64,000 nucleotides of DNA from Inia geoffrensis. Its lineage: Eukaryota; Chordata; Mammalia; Artiodactyla; Iniidae. This document shows positions 11,638-24,199 of this stretch, piece after piece (positions within the stretch are counted from its first letter, which is position 1; every line of letters begins with the position of its first letter). The notes under the pieces are model-generated. The model made no database searches and was not told the origin of the DNA. It saw only the letters and a list, made by a program, of their open reading frames with translations. The DNA is taken from NCBI GenBank assembly GCA_036417435.1, contig CM070905.1, positions 66,853,092-66,917,091 of the forward strand. The letters run 5' to 3'. The translations under genes were made by a program, and so were the position numbers.

Positions 11638-12469
11638 TTCAGTGAGATTTTGCTTTAAATGATACCTTACCTGTATACAGTATATGAAACTTATTAATAT
11701 ACAATGAAAAAAAAACATATGTTTAACTAGATTTAACTATTGTAGACTCTATGGTTTGTTTGCTTTCATGAGAATTTTACCCCAAACCCAAGGATAGTTT
11801 TAGAATAAATGATTAATGTAGAAGTAAAAATATCAGCAAACTAATGTATTGAAATTTTTTGGTTTGCATTAGATGTGAAGATAAGTAGAGAAAATAACCA
11901 AACCCAAGAAAACTTAATAAAGCTTGAAAAATAGATTGAGTTCTTAAATAATTAAAGTGAGACATAAGAACACTAATCATTTTGAAGTAAACAAGACTGA
12001 TATACATTTGCTGTGTTCTAAAAATCATCCTTTATTACTAATAAAGGTACTTAATATAATCAAAATCTATATCACAATAGAATAATGCCATGTGAAAAGT
12101 GATTTTTCTTTCCTATAAAAATGATATGGATCAAAATATATGGACAGGTATATTGTAACTAACTAATCCTCCTCAGATGTTCATGAAGTCTCCATTGAAA
12201 TTTCTGTAATAATTTGATACATTAGTAAAATAAAGCACAGGCTGAAAATCACTGTTTGACTTTGTATAGAATGTAAACCAAGGGTCACTCCCTCTGTCCC
12301 TCTGAGGTTATTGATACCAGAGATTTAGAGTGATGGACTTATTTATTTAAGGCTATGCTTATATTAGGAAAGAAATAATACAGAAATTAGTTTTATTACT
12401 TATATGCTGAATCTCATATTTTTATATCTTCGAGTATCTTTTGAAGACTTCTGTCTGAATATTTCAGAT
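11638..12469. other. No recognisable feature
   Basis: Strongly AT-rich, with no frame or repeat that I can support. Confidence 0.4.
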
Positions 12470-12590
12470 ATTTCATGTCAATTTGCACTAAAGCCGAGCT
12501 TAGTTTGTGTTCCCTTTCAACTACTTTGAACATGTGTAGCCTTGAACAAGTTACCTAACCACTAAAGCTGGATTCTCTCTTTCTAGGTTT
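12470..12590 (+). repeat. Possible MIR SINE fragment
   Basis: The MIR core words are seen in degraded form as 'tagccttgaacaagttacct' followed by 'aaccactaaagc'. Confidence 0.45.
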
Positions 12591-13040
12591 TACAATCAAT
12601 TGTTCTATTTTGAAATAATTGTAGAGTCACATGCATGAATTTGTGGTTTCTGCATGTTTTCATATTTTATTAAATATGTGTACCATGTAAATATATTTTG
12701 TCTTTACTATTTATAAAAGTGTTATTTTTATTTCTATTAATCTGTTTTTATCTATTCAACTTTCTTTCAAGAAGTATTCAGGTTAACATATACAGATCTA
12801 GTCATTCAATGTCATTGTCCTTTATACAATGGGATATTGCGGCATACTATCCCATTGTACAAATATACCACCGTTTATTCTAGTTCCCTTACTGGTGGAT
12901 ATTTTTATTTCAGTTTTTGTTTGCTTGCTGCTGATTTTACTGTTACAGAGGCTCCGTAAACATCCTTGTACTTGTCTTTTTTAGTGCCTCTGGTCTTGGT
13001 AGGATTTACACATAGAAGTACAATTATTTTCAGTACAACT
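12591..13040 (-). repeat. Old L1M-type LINE fragment, reverse strand
   Basis: From about 12835 the order 'gatattgcggcatactatcc', 'attgtacaaatataccacc', 'gtttattc', 'ctccgtaaacatccttgtac' parallels the antisense end of L1 ORF2. The sequence is very diverged, so the limits are rough. Confidence 0.45.
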
Positions 13041-13059
13041 ATTGAAATACTATTATTTC

Positions 13060-13440
13060 AAGCTACAGGTTTTTGCGAGCTTTAGTGAGGAATAATTGAG
13101 AAATGTATATATTTAGTGTACAACATGATGATTTGATATACATATACTTTGTGAAATGTTTACCAAAATCAAAATAATGAACACATCCATCGACTCACAT
13201 ATTTAAGTCTTTTTTTGTGTGTGATGAGAACACTCAAGGTCTATTCTCAAACTTCAGGTGTGCAGTACTGTATTGTTAACTGTAGTCACCATGCTGCACA
13301 TTAAATCCTCAGAACTTACTCATCATACAGCTGAAAGTTTGACCTACATCTCCCTATTAAGAACACGCTGTTCTTAAAGACCAAGGGCAGAAAGTCAGAG
13401 TTCCAGCTGCATCTCATCCCTAGCAACCCTTCTTTTCCAA
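13060..13440 (-). repeat. L1M-type LINE 3'UTR, reverse strand
   Basis: The words 'tttagtgtacaacatgatga', 'gatatacatatac', 'gatgagaacactcaaggtct', 'gtagtcaccatgctgcacat' and 'cttactcatcatacagctga' occur in the antisense order of the L1MA/L1MB 3'UTR. Confidence 0.7.
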
Positions 13441-13674
13441 AAAATAAAGCCTGTTTTTAATATTTTGCCTATTATAAAAACCAATTTTTATCTTTTTCTT
13501 ATAAATTTGTAGGAAATCTTTATAATTGAGATATTAATGCTATGCAGGACATATGCATCATAGTGATGGGGCATAAACATCTCTCATCACTGGCTGTGTT
13601 TAAATTTTGTTGACTTTTGTCATGAAGAACTTTAAATACTAATGTAGCCACTTTAAAAGCTTTTAAAATGATTT
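13441..13674. other. AT-rich, possibly decayed LINE sequence
   Basis: It lies between L1M pieces and may be more of the same, but I see no diagnostic word. Confidence 0.3.
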
Positions 13675-14025
13675 GATTCTGTGTACCGTTTTAAAAAAAT
13701 TTATTTTATTTTTGGCTCTGTTGGGTCTTTGTTGCTGCACGTGGACTCTCTTTAGTTGCTGCGAGCGGGAGCTACGCTTTGTTGCGGTGCACGGGCTTCT
13801 CATGGCCTCCCTTGCTGCAGAGTTTGTGCTCTAGGTACGTGGACTTCAGTAGTTGTGGTGCATGACCTCAGTAGCTATGGCTCGCAGGCTCAGTAGTTGT
13901 GGCACATGGGCTTAGTTGCTCTGCAGCATGTGGGATTTTCTCGGACCAGTACTCGAACCTGTGTCCCCTGCCTTGGCAGGAGGATTCTTAACCACTGAGA
14001 CACCAGGGAAGCCCGATTCTGTGTA
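13675..14025 (-). mobile_element. CHR-1-like tRNA-derived SINE, reverse strand
   Basis: A full-length copy read on the minus strand, from 'gggcttccctggtgtct' to an A-rich tail. It is flanked by perfect 11-bp direct repeats 'gattctgtgta' at 13675-13685 and 14015-14025. It lies within older L1M-like sequence, so it is the younger insertion. Confidence 0.92.
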
Positions 14026-14225
14026 TTTTTTATTTAAATTTAATGTTTTATTTTTGACATTTCAATTTTTAATCCATCTGCAATTTATTTTTGCAAAAGG
14101 TATGAAATAGGAATCTAACTCTTTTATATTGATGTACATTTGTCTCAGAACCATTTAGGCTTCAATCAATATCTGTCATCTGTCGAGTTTATGAAGATCC
14201 ATAGCTTGATTTCAATGTTGTTTCC
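14026..14225 (-). repeat. Old L1M-type LINE fragment, reverse strand
   Basis: 'tttaatccatctgcaattta', then 'aggtatgaaataggaatcta' and 'cattt...tctcagaacca' follow the antisense order of part of L1 ORF2. Strongly diverged. Confidence 0.45.
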
Positions 14226-14856
14226 TTTCAATGAACTGTACATCTCTCCCTTTCAGTACTACACTGTATTTTGTTTAGACTTTCTATGAATTTGAGGTGA
14301 CAGGAGGGGAAGTCACTAACTGCCAAGTTTCTGGAGTTGAAAATCGGGTCATTTGCATTTCATAAACACCCTTATTATGCATAACTGCAAAGCAAGGGAG
14401 ATTTTAAAGGAGCTAGAAATCAGCTGTTTCAAAGGAAAAGGGAGTATCTTGTCTTTGACAAATATTTACTTCTAGAATGTAATTTGATGATGTATTTTGA
14501 TTCCAAGAATCATATGCCGTTGATGATTGTATTGTTTTCCTTGCCTTTCGGTACTATCCTCCCCTTATTTCTCTGCTTCTCATCAATATTTTGATTCTTT
14601 ACTGCACAGCCATCTATGGACCTTAAGTTTATAAGACACTACCTGTGTCTTTCACAGAAACCATTTCAATACAGCCTTGTGGGCTGTGTGTGTATAGGCG
14701 TGTGTAGACGTGTATTCAAAATTATTTCTCCCTTTCTCCCGTACTAGACTATTTTGCTTATGAACAGCAATACTTAAGATTTTTACATCCCTGAATTTTT
14801 TCCTCATTGATGACAGCCTCTAACTTCTGTTGGAGAACTTAAGACTTTGGCCTGGT

Positions 14857-14903
<47 letters not shown>

Positions 14904-15830
14904 ATGCAGGTCTTTTTATGTGTCCCTAGAACACTAAACATACTTGAAGTCGGATCATCAACTAATGTAAAAATCTGGGTTTAGAAAAAAACATTTATTT
15001 GAAGTTAATAATTTGCATATGAAAAATATTTGTCTTGGAGAGAGCTCTTTTAGTTTTTTTCTTTATGGTGGCTTAGATCTCAAATACCTAGGTATCAGTT
15101 CGATGTATTAGGGTTTGTAATAAAACTTCAAGCCAATGTTTTTATTTGTTTGCCTGTTACTATTTATTAGTTTTTACCTTTTGTTTCTAATGAGAAAAAG
15201 TTAAAAATTTATAGTGCTAGTATTTGGGACTGATATTATCACGAAGTTATCTATGATCCGTGTCTTCTTTCTGTTGTCGTTGTGGTATAGAGGTGATGGA
15301 AGCTATAAAAACTCAAGCTCGATTAAAAGGAAAGTTTACCCACCTACCTATATGAAATGGAATTAGGTTTTTACTCTGAACCTCTGATAATGTCTTACTT
15401 CTTTCTGCTGCGATATCTCTATGATATGAAAACTGATACTGAAATTACAGAAGTAGAACCATATTTTTTTTTCAAGCTACTCTTCCATAGCCATTTTATA
15501 TGACTCAATTTCAGAACAAAATGCCATTATTAGAAAGTAGTGATTCTCTGTTTTGGTGTGTGGCAAAAGTGAGTCTATTGTATGCTGAGCTCATTATCCA
15601 AGACATAGTACTCTACATCTGCGTTTAACTGTCTTGTCTCCATTTGATACTAGTACTTCGGAAAATTGCACTGACACTCAATGCCTATTACTTCTGCCTA
15701 CTTTGGAAAAACAAACAAGAAAACCCCCCAGAGTATAAATAAAGTTATAGATCAATGTTATAAAAGGTGAAATGCAGCTGGCATTCTCTAGTGTTGTGAA
15801 TAAAGGCTTGATGTATATGTGAAGATAATA
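14226..15830. other. No recognisable feature apart from a CA repeat
   Basis: Unique-looking AT-rich sequence around a long CA microsatellite. No supported gene, exon or named repeat. Confidence 0.4.
14861..14901. repeat. (CA)20 microsatellite
   Basis: Twenty uninterrupted CA units plus one C. Pure and long enough to be length-variable between individuals. Confidence 0.97.
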
Positions 15831-16860
15831 CTATGAGGTGGGCTCCAACTTATCATGCTTAACTCCCATTAGCTGTTCTTTCTCTTTGCTGCCGCTTCAG
15901 GTCATCCCTATTCATCTTTGCTTATGCCTGTTGCTTCCTGAGGGTGTCTCTTTCCCCACTGCATGGTCCTTATTCATGATCTCAGGTACCATTTTCTGCT
16001 GTACCTCTACCCTCCGTCAGCTGTGGAAGAACTGTATTGCCAGTGTGTGGTGAAAAATATTATAAACACCTGTGAAATGTTAAGCCTTATCTGGTTTTCT
16101 TTACCTGTGATAGGAGCAATTAAATCACCGCTCAGCCCTGTTCTGATCCCTAGGATAAAACCCAATTTTAGGCAGGAGACAACCAAGAAGGTTAAATCCC
16201 AGACACTGGGACTCACTAACCTACCTCCTGCACAGTTGTCTGATCAGAGGGCTCTAGTTTGTTCCTCTGAGGCGGGATATCTGTCTTGATGATCTTTCAA
16301 ACACCAGGTCCCTTCTAGAGCAGGTTTCTACCTTGCTTATCTAGCTCCACTTTGAGTCTTTGCTGTCCAGTAGAGTTCTGGCTGGTATTTGAGGTCTTAC
16401 TTCCTCAGCAGGGTACCGTGACCTCTGAGAACCTATTTCTCATTACTGGAGTCCCTACTGTCCCCACGTCTACATGCAAATGCTTGCATGAAATTCTATT
16501 TTCTATTTGTCACTGGTTGGTAGGTCTAGTTGCAGGTCAGGGCCATATTTCTTCCTGCGTGTGTTTTCCAGAGTGTCTGCTAAAGTGAAGTGGACCAGAG
16601 CTGGCTAGTTTCCAAGGCCTGGCTAAGTTCACCTCACTGACCCTAGTCTTGTCTGTGTCTGGGTTCTCCACGCAGTGGGATCTGAAAGGGCCTGTGTACT
16701 GGAAAGGGCTCTGTGTGTTTTTCAGTTCTGTCCACAAAGAGGAAGTATCTTTTTCCATATTTTCCGCTCTGATGAGGTACAATTTTCTAATTTTTCCCAT
16801 CGTGCAGGAAAGGCTGGCAGCAGCCCTAAGCTGCTGTTTTGCTAAGTGATAATGCTGACT
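15831..16860. other. Unassigned region, pyrimidine-rich, no proven gene
   Basis: Less AT-rich than its neighbours and relatively rich in short open frames, the longest being 108 codons at 15963-16289 on the plus strand. None of the predicted peptides shows a domain, signal peptide or repeat that I recognise. The frames overlap each other on both strands, as expected by chance in CT-rich DNA. It could be an old LTR, a DNA-transposon remnant or plain unique sequence. I cannot decide. Confidence 0.3.
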
Positions 16861-19800
16861 ATTGTTTCAGTAGCTTTCTCAGATTTGTTACCATTGCAGC
16901 AGTAATTTTCCCTGAAATATAAGTTAAATTTATTTAGTTATTTTTTACTTTTATCATCTAAGTTGATTTTTCTTAGTGATGGAAAAAGAGGAAGCATAGA
17001 AATACTCATTCTTGCTGCATGTCACTTTCCTTTTAGCTTATCAACCCTAAAAATTCACACAAAACTTGGAATGGAAGTGTGGGATCATTCCTTTTGTTGT
17101 GGAACCAGGTTGGGATTAAAAAAGAAAACCTTCTGTGAAAAGTAACACATAGTGGTAAAGGAAAGAAAGCATTAGGCCAGTTCTTGAAAACATGAAAAAT
17201 AAAACAAAGAAACAAAATATTGCGCAACTTAGGAAGCTGATTGGAATTACACATGGTAGAAATTGGCATTACGTTATAACTCCACTTCCCAAGTTCGCTC
17301 ATCCTGGCCCCATAGAAATCTTAGTCTCATGATCCCCAACTCCGGCAGAGTCTTAGCTCCTTGATGCTTGCTCGCTGAAAAGCTCTGTCCTGCAGATTGG
17401 GGATATTCAGTAAGATTTTGGGGTTTGGAGGCATCCCTAATAACCCTGCTCTTCATCAAGATACAACTCTTCTAACGTACAAATGCAATATCTCATATTA
17501 TTCCAATACTCTCTAAAACTTAAGGACACCCCCTGGCCCAAGGTAATTTGAAAACTTCACATTTATGTAAAAAGAAATTTTTATTTTGGCATTGCAATTA
17601 CAATGTTTTGTAATTAACTAATTTACTTGTATAATGTAGTCTCTCCAGCAGAAATTCAAGGAGCAGGGAGGAGAGACATGGTTTAATTCCCCACCGTATC
17701 TTCAGTGGTAAATATATGTGGAAAGCAGGAAGCAAGTAAAAAGCAGAGAATTAGCAAATAGAAAAATACATGTTCTCACCCCATGGTGAACATGAGAAAA
17801 GTACTCTGAGTACTTTCCTGTAGCAGAGCTGTTTTTAACCTGTGGTGTGCGGGACCCATGACTCTGTCTTCATATGCTTGCATAATGCTTTGAAACATGA
17901 TGGACTTAATTGATATTTGCAGACTAATCTGGGAACTAAAAATCGTGCACAATATTGTACATAATAATGTTATCTCTATGGTGATATCTATAGTGATTTT
18001 CAGTTACATGAATGACAGTCTTTGTAGTGCATCCTATTTCATAATTGAAGTACAGTAAATGTCTAGTTGGAAAATCAGAAACCAGAGATTTAAAATTGGT
18101 TATGAAGATGTTGAAAGGTTTGGAGAAGTAAGTGGGAGGTGTGGTTGGGGAACTTGAACAGCAAAAGGGGGCCCTGAGATGGAAAAGGAAGGAGAGAGTG
18201 TTACCCAGAGGTCAGGAAGCCAAGACTACTACTTGGCTGGAACTCATGAACTCACACTTATTGCTGATCTTCCAGAGGTGCTGCCTTTGTTGTTGCTGTT
18301 GGAACCTTGTTGCTTCTAGTAAATAAAAACTGAGCCCCCTGGTGCTGCTGAACCTGCACTAATTCTAAAGCCAGCACTCATGTGCAGTTTCTGCTGGACA
18401 CACATTTGCCCAGAATAGCCCACCCTCCTCTTTCTTCTTGCTCCTGTGGCAAGGGCTGGGAAGAGCAGAGCAAAAAATATCTTCTCCGTTTTTACTGCTC
18501 TACCATTTCCTGCCAGGGTCCCTACTTGTTGAAACTAACTGAGAGTAAGCTGGTAAATATATCTGGAAAATGCAGTCTGCACTTCTGCCTCCTGAAATCC
18601 AGAGGGAACACTGAAAAATAGAAACGTAGGTGAGAACCAAGGGAAAACTAACCTGCACAGTCTACAGCTGTGTTCATTAGGTAGTTTCCTATATTTAGTT
18701 TACTTTTGTTAGCATACTTTTCATTCTAATTTTTACATGATTAGACATGGATCCTGGGTATTGTTTGGAAGATTGACTGTCTTATAGGGGTGCTGTTGAG
18801 CACCAAAATACTGTATCCGCTTATGTAGTGTATATAGTATTAGACTTAGTAGGTCTCATTAATAGTGTGATGCTAAATGATATAAATAATCGTAGTTACC
18901 CGACCTTGAGTGCGAGGGCTGGAAGGGGACTTCTGTAATACTTGTGTATAATAATGTAGTCTTTCGGGGGATTTTCAGGAAGCTCTGCTGTGTTTTGTAA
19001 ACCAGACATCATCTAGAGTAAGTACTCGGAAAAAAAAAATGAAAGCGTTCGTCAAGTTTGTTGATGTCTAATCTAATTTAGGAATCAAAGTTGAAGGAGC
19101 AAGTGAGAGAGAAAGCTTAAAACAAAAGCAGAACATTTTCAATTAATAATATGTTTATTCTCTAGTGAAGGCAGTGGATAAAAGAAGTTTATGTCATACC
19201 TAAGAGACAATTTTGCTGGAATCTCAGGTCATTGTTTTTAGTATAAATTCCGGTGAACCTGTCATGGGGTAACACTAATAAAACCCTGCTCAATAATCAG
19301 GTAATCCAGTGGAACAGTGGCAGAGAATGCGGTGGGATAGTCTTACATGTATTGTTTCTCTTACCAAGTCTGTGCCTTGTCTGGATTGATCCAGATAATT
19401 TGCTTGCAGGCTGTTTGCAGTCTTTTCCAAATTTTTCTTTCTTCTGAGGAAGGAAAGGATATTTCATACACTTAATTTCATGACTATTGTGTTTGCATAA
19501 ATATATGTATTGCTTCAACTATTGTTATCAGTTTCCTCTGAAATGATATCCAAGATTTTAATGCAACCCTTATTATTCATAAAGACATTGAACCTGCTGA
19601 ATTCTGCTGCTGTTTGTTTAGCATATATGAATATATCTTGGAAAGACTTCTCAAAATTTGCTCCAGCCTTGACAGTCAGAAAAATCCATCTCTTGTTATA
19701 CTTTTTCCAGGTGCTAATCAAACTAAAGCGAGACTCATTGAGAATCAAGAAGGACTTTTATCATTAGCTTCTTAGACCCTAACTTGGTTTCCATCTTCAT

Positions 19801-20027
19801 TTCCAGGGAATTTTCTGCTCTGGGTTTTGGAAGGATTTAGTCTTCAGTTTATAGATGAAAGCCACTGAACAGGAGGAGCTGTAGGGCATAGAAACATGGA
19901 CAGGTTTATCAGGTGCATAAAGAGCAGGGGTTTGAATGGAGGCAAACTGGTTCCTGCATCTGGCAGCTTCATGTTTTTCTTTCTTTCCCGCCCCCCCCCC
20001 CCATCCGTTCCCTTGCTTCTTGTAGTG
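16861..20027. other. No recognisable feature
   Basis: Repeat-poor sequence with background-length frames on both strands, for example 17033-17302 minus and 19510-19767 plus. None has a domain. A C12 run lies at 19991-20002. No named repeat was recognised. Confidence 0.35.
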
Positions 20028-20262
20028 TAAGACTGTTGATTAATAACACAGAAATCTAACTGCCTGAATCTGAGTCTTCTGTAGATAATGTCGTGTTACC
20101 TTGGCCAGTCAAGCCCTTTGTGCCACGAGTACTTGATCTGTAAAATGCAGACATTATAGCACCAACTTGATAGATTTTTTTGTGAAGGTTAAGTAAGTTA
20201 ATACTTGCGAAGTGTTTAGAATAGCAGCAAAGTAAAATGTAGGCATTCTATAAATAGTAACT
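20028..20262 (+). repeat. MIR SINE, forward strand
   Basis: The MIR order is kept: 'taactgcctgaatctgagtc', 'gttaccttggccagtcaagc', 'tctgtaaaatgcagacatta', 'gtgaaggttaagtaag' and the tail 'gtaggcattctataaatag'. Confidence 0.8.
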
Positions 20263-20434
20263 CATTTCCTTTCCATGTGCTTTTGCTTCCTTTCTCTTTG
20301 TTCAGCTGTTACTATTTGCTTCACTATCAATTTTCCAGCCTCAGTCATGGCTGTGAAGTTTCTCTTCCCTTCCTTCCTCTGTCATTCCTCCTCCTCCTTT
20401 CTGCTTGTCCTCATGGGAGTCTTCTCAATCATAC

Positions 20435-20438
<4 letters not shown>

Positions 20439-20465
<27 letters not shown>

Positions 20466-20658
20466 GCGGTACGCGGGCCTCTCACTGTTGTGACCTCTCC
20501 CGTTGCGGAGCACACGCTCCGGACGCGCAGGCTCAGCGGCCATGGCTCACGGGCCCAGCCGCTCTGCGGCATGTGGGATCTTCCCGGACCGGGGCACGAA
20601 CCCGTGTCCCCTGCATCGGCAGGCGGACTCTCAACCACTGCGCCACCAGGGAAGCCCC
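20439..20658 (-). mobile_element. CHR-2-like short SINE, reverse strand, long poly-A
   Basis: Read on the minus strand it starts 'ggggcttccctggtggcg', has the tRNA-like head with 'gggttcgtgcc' and a CpG-rich body, and ends in a tail of about 27 A (T-run at 20439-20465). The high CpG content and long pure tail mark a young copy. The target duplication is not clear; only a loose 'ttactttt' is shared by the flanks. Confidence 0.93.
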
Positions 20659-21385
20659 ATGTTTACTTTTAATCAAATTAAGTTTCCACTTGACCATTTC
20701 CCTTTCCTCCTGCTTTTCTCCATAGCTTTCTCTGGGCTTCTTTCCTCTCTGTTTTCTTCTCATCCCTTCTGTCTTCTTTTCCTTCTTTCTCACTGTTCTG
20801 TCTCCTCTACACTCACGCAATCACTTCTCGTAGTCTCCGTGGCAGTAGTTTGCCTTTAAAACAAATTAAGAACACTATTTGTTCATCTTATTTATTATCA
20901 TATTTATTTGCCATTGTAAAACAGATCAACTGTTTCCTTGCCGGGTGATAAAACCAGAAGGGTCAACTTAGATATTATAAATGTGCAGTCTAATAATTCC
21001 ACAGAAATAATCATCCAAAAAGATATTTCTAGTGAGCCTAGTCAGTAGCCTCCCAAGGCACTGGTCAGATCACTGACATCTGCACCCCAGAGCATCATCA
21101 TCTTCTTACCAAGAAAAATGGCTCCACTCAAGCAGGATTTCACTTCTCTTAGAGAATGACTTTCCTATTTATCAGGAAGATTGAGGCTGCAGACCTTAAA
21201 CTACTCCCTTTTAATTCCATTTGTTTCTACTTTGTTCTCTTTGACCCAGGCTCTTCTTCTTTCCTCCCACTGCAGAGAAAGTTTTCTTCCTCCTTTTTTC
21301 CAAGACTTGTCTTGCCATAATTTTACATTGTCCTCATCTGTGACTTTCTTTTCAGTTATTTCTCAACTGTTCATAATCCTCAAAA
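20659..21385. other. CT-rich sequence without recognisable gene
   Basis: Pyrimidine-rich in 20690-20830. The long frames here are a by-product of composition and of the neighbouring SINE. Confidence 0.4.
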
Positions 21386-21767
21386 ATTTCCCCTTTAGGG
21401 GTTTCCCTGGTGGTGCAATGGTTAAGAATCCGCCTGCCAATGCAGGGGACACGGGTTCGATCCCTGGTCCGGGAAGATCCCACATGCCGCGGAGAAACTA
21501 AGCCCGTGCACCACAGCTACTGAGCCTCTGCTCTAGAGCCCGCGAGCCACAGCTACTGAGCCCACGAGCTACAACTACTGAAGCTTGCACGCCTAGAGCC
21601 TGTGCTCCACAATGAGAGAAGCCACCGCAATGAGAAGACCACGCACTGCAACAAAGAGCAGCCCCTGCTCGCCGCAACTAGAGGAAGCCCGCGCACAGCA
21701 ACGAAGACCCAGTGCAGCCAAAAATAAATAAATAAATAAATTTATTAAAAAAATATTTCCCCTTTAG
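21386..21767 (+). mobile_element. CHR-1-like tRNA-derived SINE, forward strand
   Basis: A full-length element at 21399-21754, flanked by perfect 13-bp direct repeats 'atttcccctttag' (21386-21398 and 21755-21767). The tRNA-related head has a good Pol III B box, GGTTCGATCC, at 21454-21463. The body holds three tandem 'ctactgagc'-type units, and the tail has TAAA repeats. The intact ends and low divergence suggest a fairly recent insertion. No protein is encoded. Confidence 0.95.
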
Positions 21768-22339
21768 AGGCTCCCTTGCTCAATTTTGAAATGCACCAAT
21801 CTTCATAGAAAGGCCACCTAGTCTACCTTCTTTATTCATCACCAAGTTATCCTTTCATGGATAGTGTTCATATGTGACTCACCTATAGATGGTACTTCCA
21901 CTTTCTGACAGCATATTCTTGAACTTTGCATTCTGATTTTTTCCATTTGTTCACTGAAACACCAGTCTTGGGAGTCAGCAATCTTCTCATTACCAACTCC
22001 AGAGCTGTTTTCTTGTGGACTTTATACAATTTGATAATTTTGACTAGATCTTAATTCTTCAAAGTATTTTTAATTTGTATTTAGGAAACAAAAGGGTACA
22101 CAAAGCAGAAGTTAAAGTCATCTGTTATATCACTGGCTTTAGTTTGTAATTTGGAGACAGGTGAAAGTCTTCTCCTCGTCCAAACTAACCATCCAGAAGT
22201 AATCTTTTATTCACATTTTGATGTTAATCCTAGTAACTCCAGTAATTCCAGCTTTTCTAGTAATGATGTTCATTCCAGTCTTTTAAAAAATTATTTAAAA
22301 TTTTTATTTGTATCTTTATGTCTTTCATATGGTACAAAT
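21768..22339. other. No recognisable feature
   Basis: Unique-looking sequence, no supported gene or named repeat. Confidence 0.4.
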
Positions 22340-22700
22340 ACAACATATGTGACCATGTTTTAAAAGCATACAGAATGTTTTTCTTTTTAAATCTCTTTAC
22401 TGATTATATTTCCAAGCTTATCTTTTGTTTCTTTAAACATATAAACCATACTTATTTTAGGGTCTTTGATAATTGCCCTAGCTGTAATTTGTGAGGTTCT
22501 GTTTCACTTGCTCTTTGTTTTGGTTGTTTTTTTGTGTGTGTGTGGTAGCTTGTTTTCTTGTGTGTTTTGTGAATTTTCCAGACTGTGAGTTTCTCGTTTT
22601 TCTTGAAAATTTATTGATACAGGTATGTTGAGGCTAGATATTTAGTTTGATTTCTACAGAAAATATTTTTATGTTTTTCAGACTCTTGGGAGAGCTTCAG
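22340..22700 (-). repeat. Possible old LINE-1 fragment, reverse strand
   Basis: The order 'gtttctttaaacatataaac', 'atacttattttagggtcttt', 'gataattgccctagctgtaa' and 'gtgtgtggtagcttgttttc' recalls the antisense 5' part of old mammalian L1. Diverged, low certainty. Confidence 0.4.
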
Positions 22701-24199
22701 TTAAAGGCCATTTTATTTCAATTTTTTGTATCTCATTTAAAAGTGTTTATGGAAATATCAGTTATTTATAGAGGGGAACATAAGTGAAGAATGGAATATG
22801 GATTATCAAAAGTTGAGCAAACCAGTTGCCCAGATAAAATAACAGACGTTACCAGAAGCCTCCTGGTGCTCACTTCACCTCTGCCCAAAGGTAACCATTA
22901 TTCTAACATCCAATCTGTCTGTTTTTTCACTTTTCATTGTAAAAACATTCTTACTTTCAGAAAAGTTGAAAAATACTAACTTGAACATCCATATAGTCTT
23001 TCCCTAGATTCAGTGACTGTAAACATTTTGCAAATCTTAGGCTTTCTGTCCTGTTACTCATGCCCTCTGCAGTCATCAAAGTTCGTACCCCCCAGGGCCC
23101 AGCAGAAGCTTTCAGGATGAAAGCAATCTTTGGCACTAGGTTACATCCCAAGATTCTTGGTAGTACTGCATTTTGGAGCTTTGTGTCCTTTTTACTTTTG
23201 TGCCAACCCAGCGATGCATTTACAGTAATGTTTGCAAAAACATATTTTATGCTGCGTTAGTTGTTTCATTGGAAGGTTGTATAGGGTATCTAATCTACCA
23301 TATTGTTAAGCAGAAGTCTGCTGAATGATACATTTTAGATGTAATTGAATAGCACTGATTTTCAAGAATTGAGAGAAAAATGTATGAATAGAAATCATTA
23401 TGAATGTGAATATCTCTGGTTAAAAATAATGAAACTCTCTGAATTATTGTTTATTATATATTTAATGTGATGGCAGGTTTATAATTTTGTGTTTTTAAAT
23501 AAATTAATCAGATATTGATATTCTACTCACTGTTACTCAAATCGCCATTCTTTGTAGCTATCATATTTTTTTCATTAAATGTATTTGAATCAAGTTTTTC
23601 TCATTTATTATTAAGACAATATATATAATTTGTATCATTCATATAGAGATACATATTCACATATGTATAACATGTAGTTATATACAGAAGTGTGTGAATA
23701 TATGTGGTTTTGCACATATATATACACACACCTATGTATAACTGTTAAAGTTTTAAGAAGTCATTTGAAGATAATAGCTTTATAATTATGTGTATTTTTC
23801 TTATGCTATAAAGAGGAAATACATGCCACTCAGGTCACTCTCTGGGCTTTGCATTTATTTATAAAATGTAAGCCTATATTATTTAGCTAAGTGGTATATT
23901 AGGAAGCAAGTCAATATGTTTCTGAAAATGAAAAACCAAACAAAGTGAAAGAACTTCAAATAACTGGCCCTGTACTTAAGGAATTTAAACAATTATAGGG
24001 TAAATATGACCCTACGTATAGGTCCTAGGTCTATATCCCACAAGGTCTTTGCAGACATGGCAGTAAAGCACGTAGCAAAAATTAATGTTGTGTTTACTTC
24101 AGTTTGGTTTCTTACTGAAAGAGAATGAACACAGCCTGTGTCGTAAGGCAAAGTTTTCTTTCTAGGTCTGATCTTACTGTTACGTATATCCTTTAGGCT
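22701..24199. other. AT-rich sequence, no recognisable gene
   Basis: A TATA/TATG-rich low-complexity stretch lies at about 23600-23740. The short frame at 23060-23260 has no recognisable domain. Confidence 0.4.

Noticed and set aside
14861..14901. Tandem repeats considered as a CRISPR-like or satellite array
   Set aside because: It is a plain CA dinucleotide microsatellite; no spacer-repeat structure exists anywhere in the window.
20277..20859. Overlapping long frames on both strands
   Set aside because: They are produced by a CpG-rich CHR-2 SINE and a CT-rich flank. The same peptide patterns recur at 37243-37650, 46309-46584 and 61956-62428, where other CHR-2 copies lie.
21399..21480. Possible tRNA gene because of the tRNA-like box sequences
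   Set aside because: The sequence does not fold as a complete cloverleaf by inspection and is the head of a CHR-1 SINE with target duplications.
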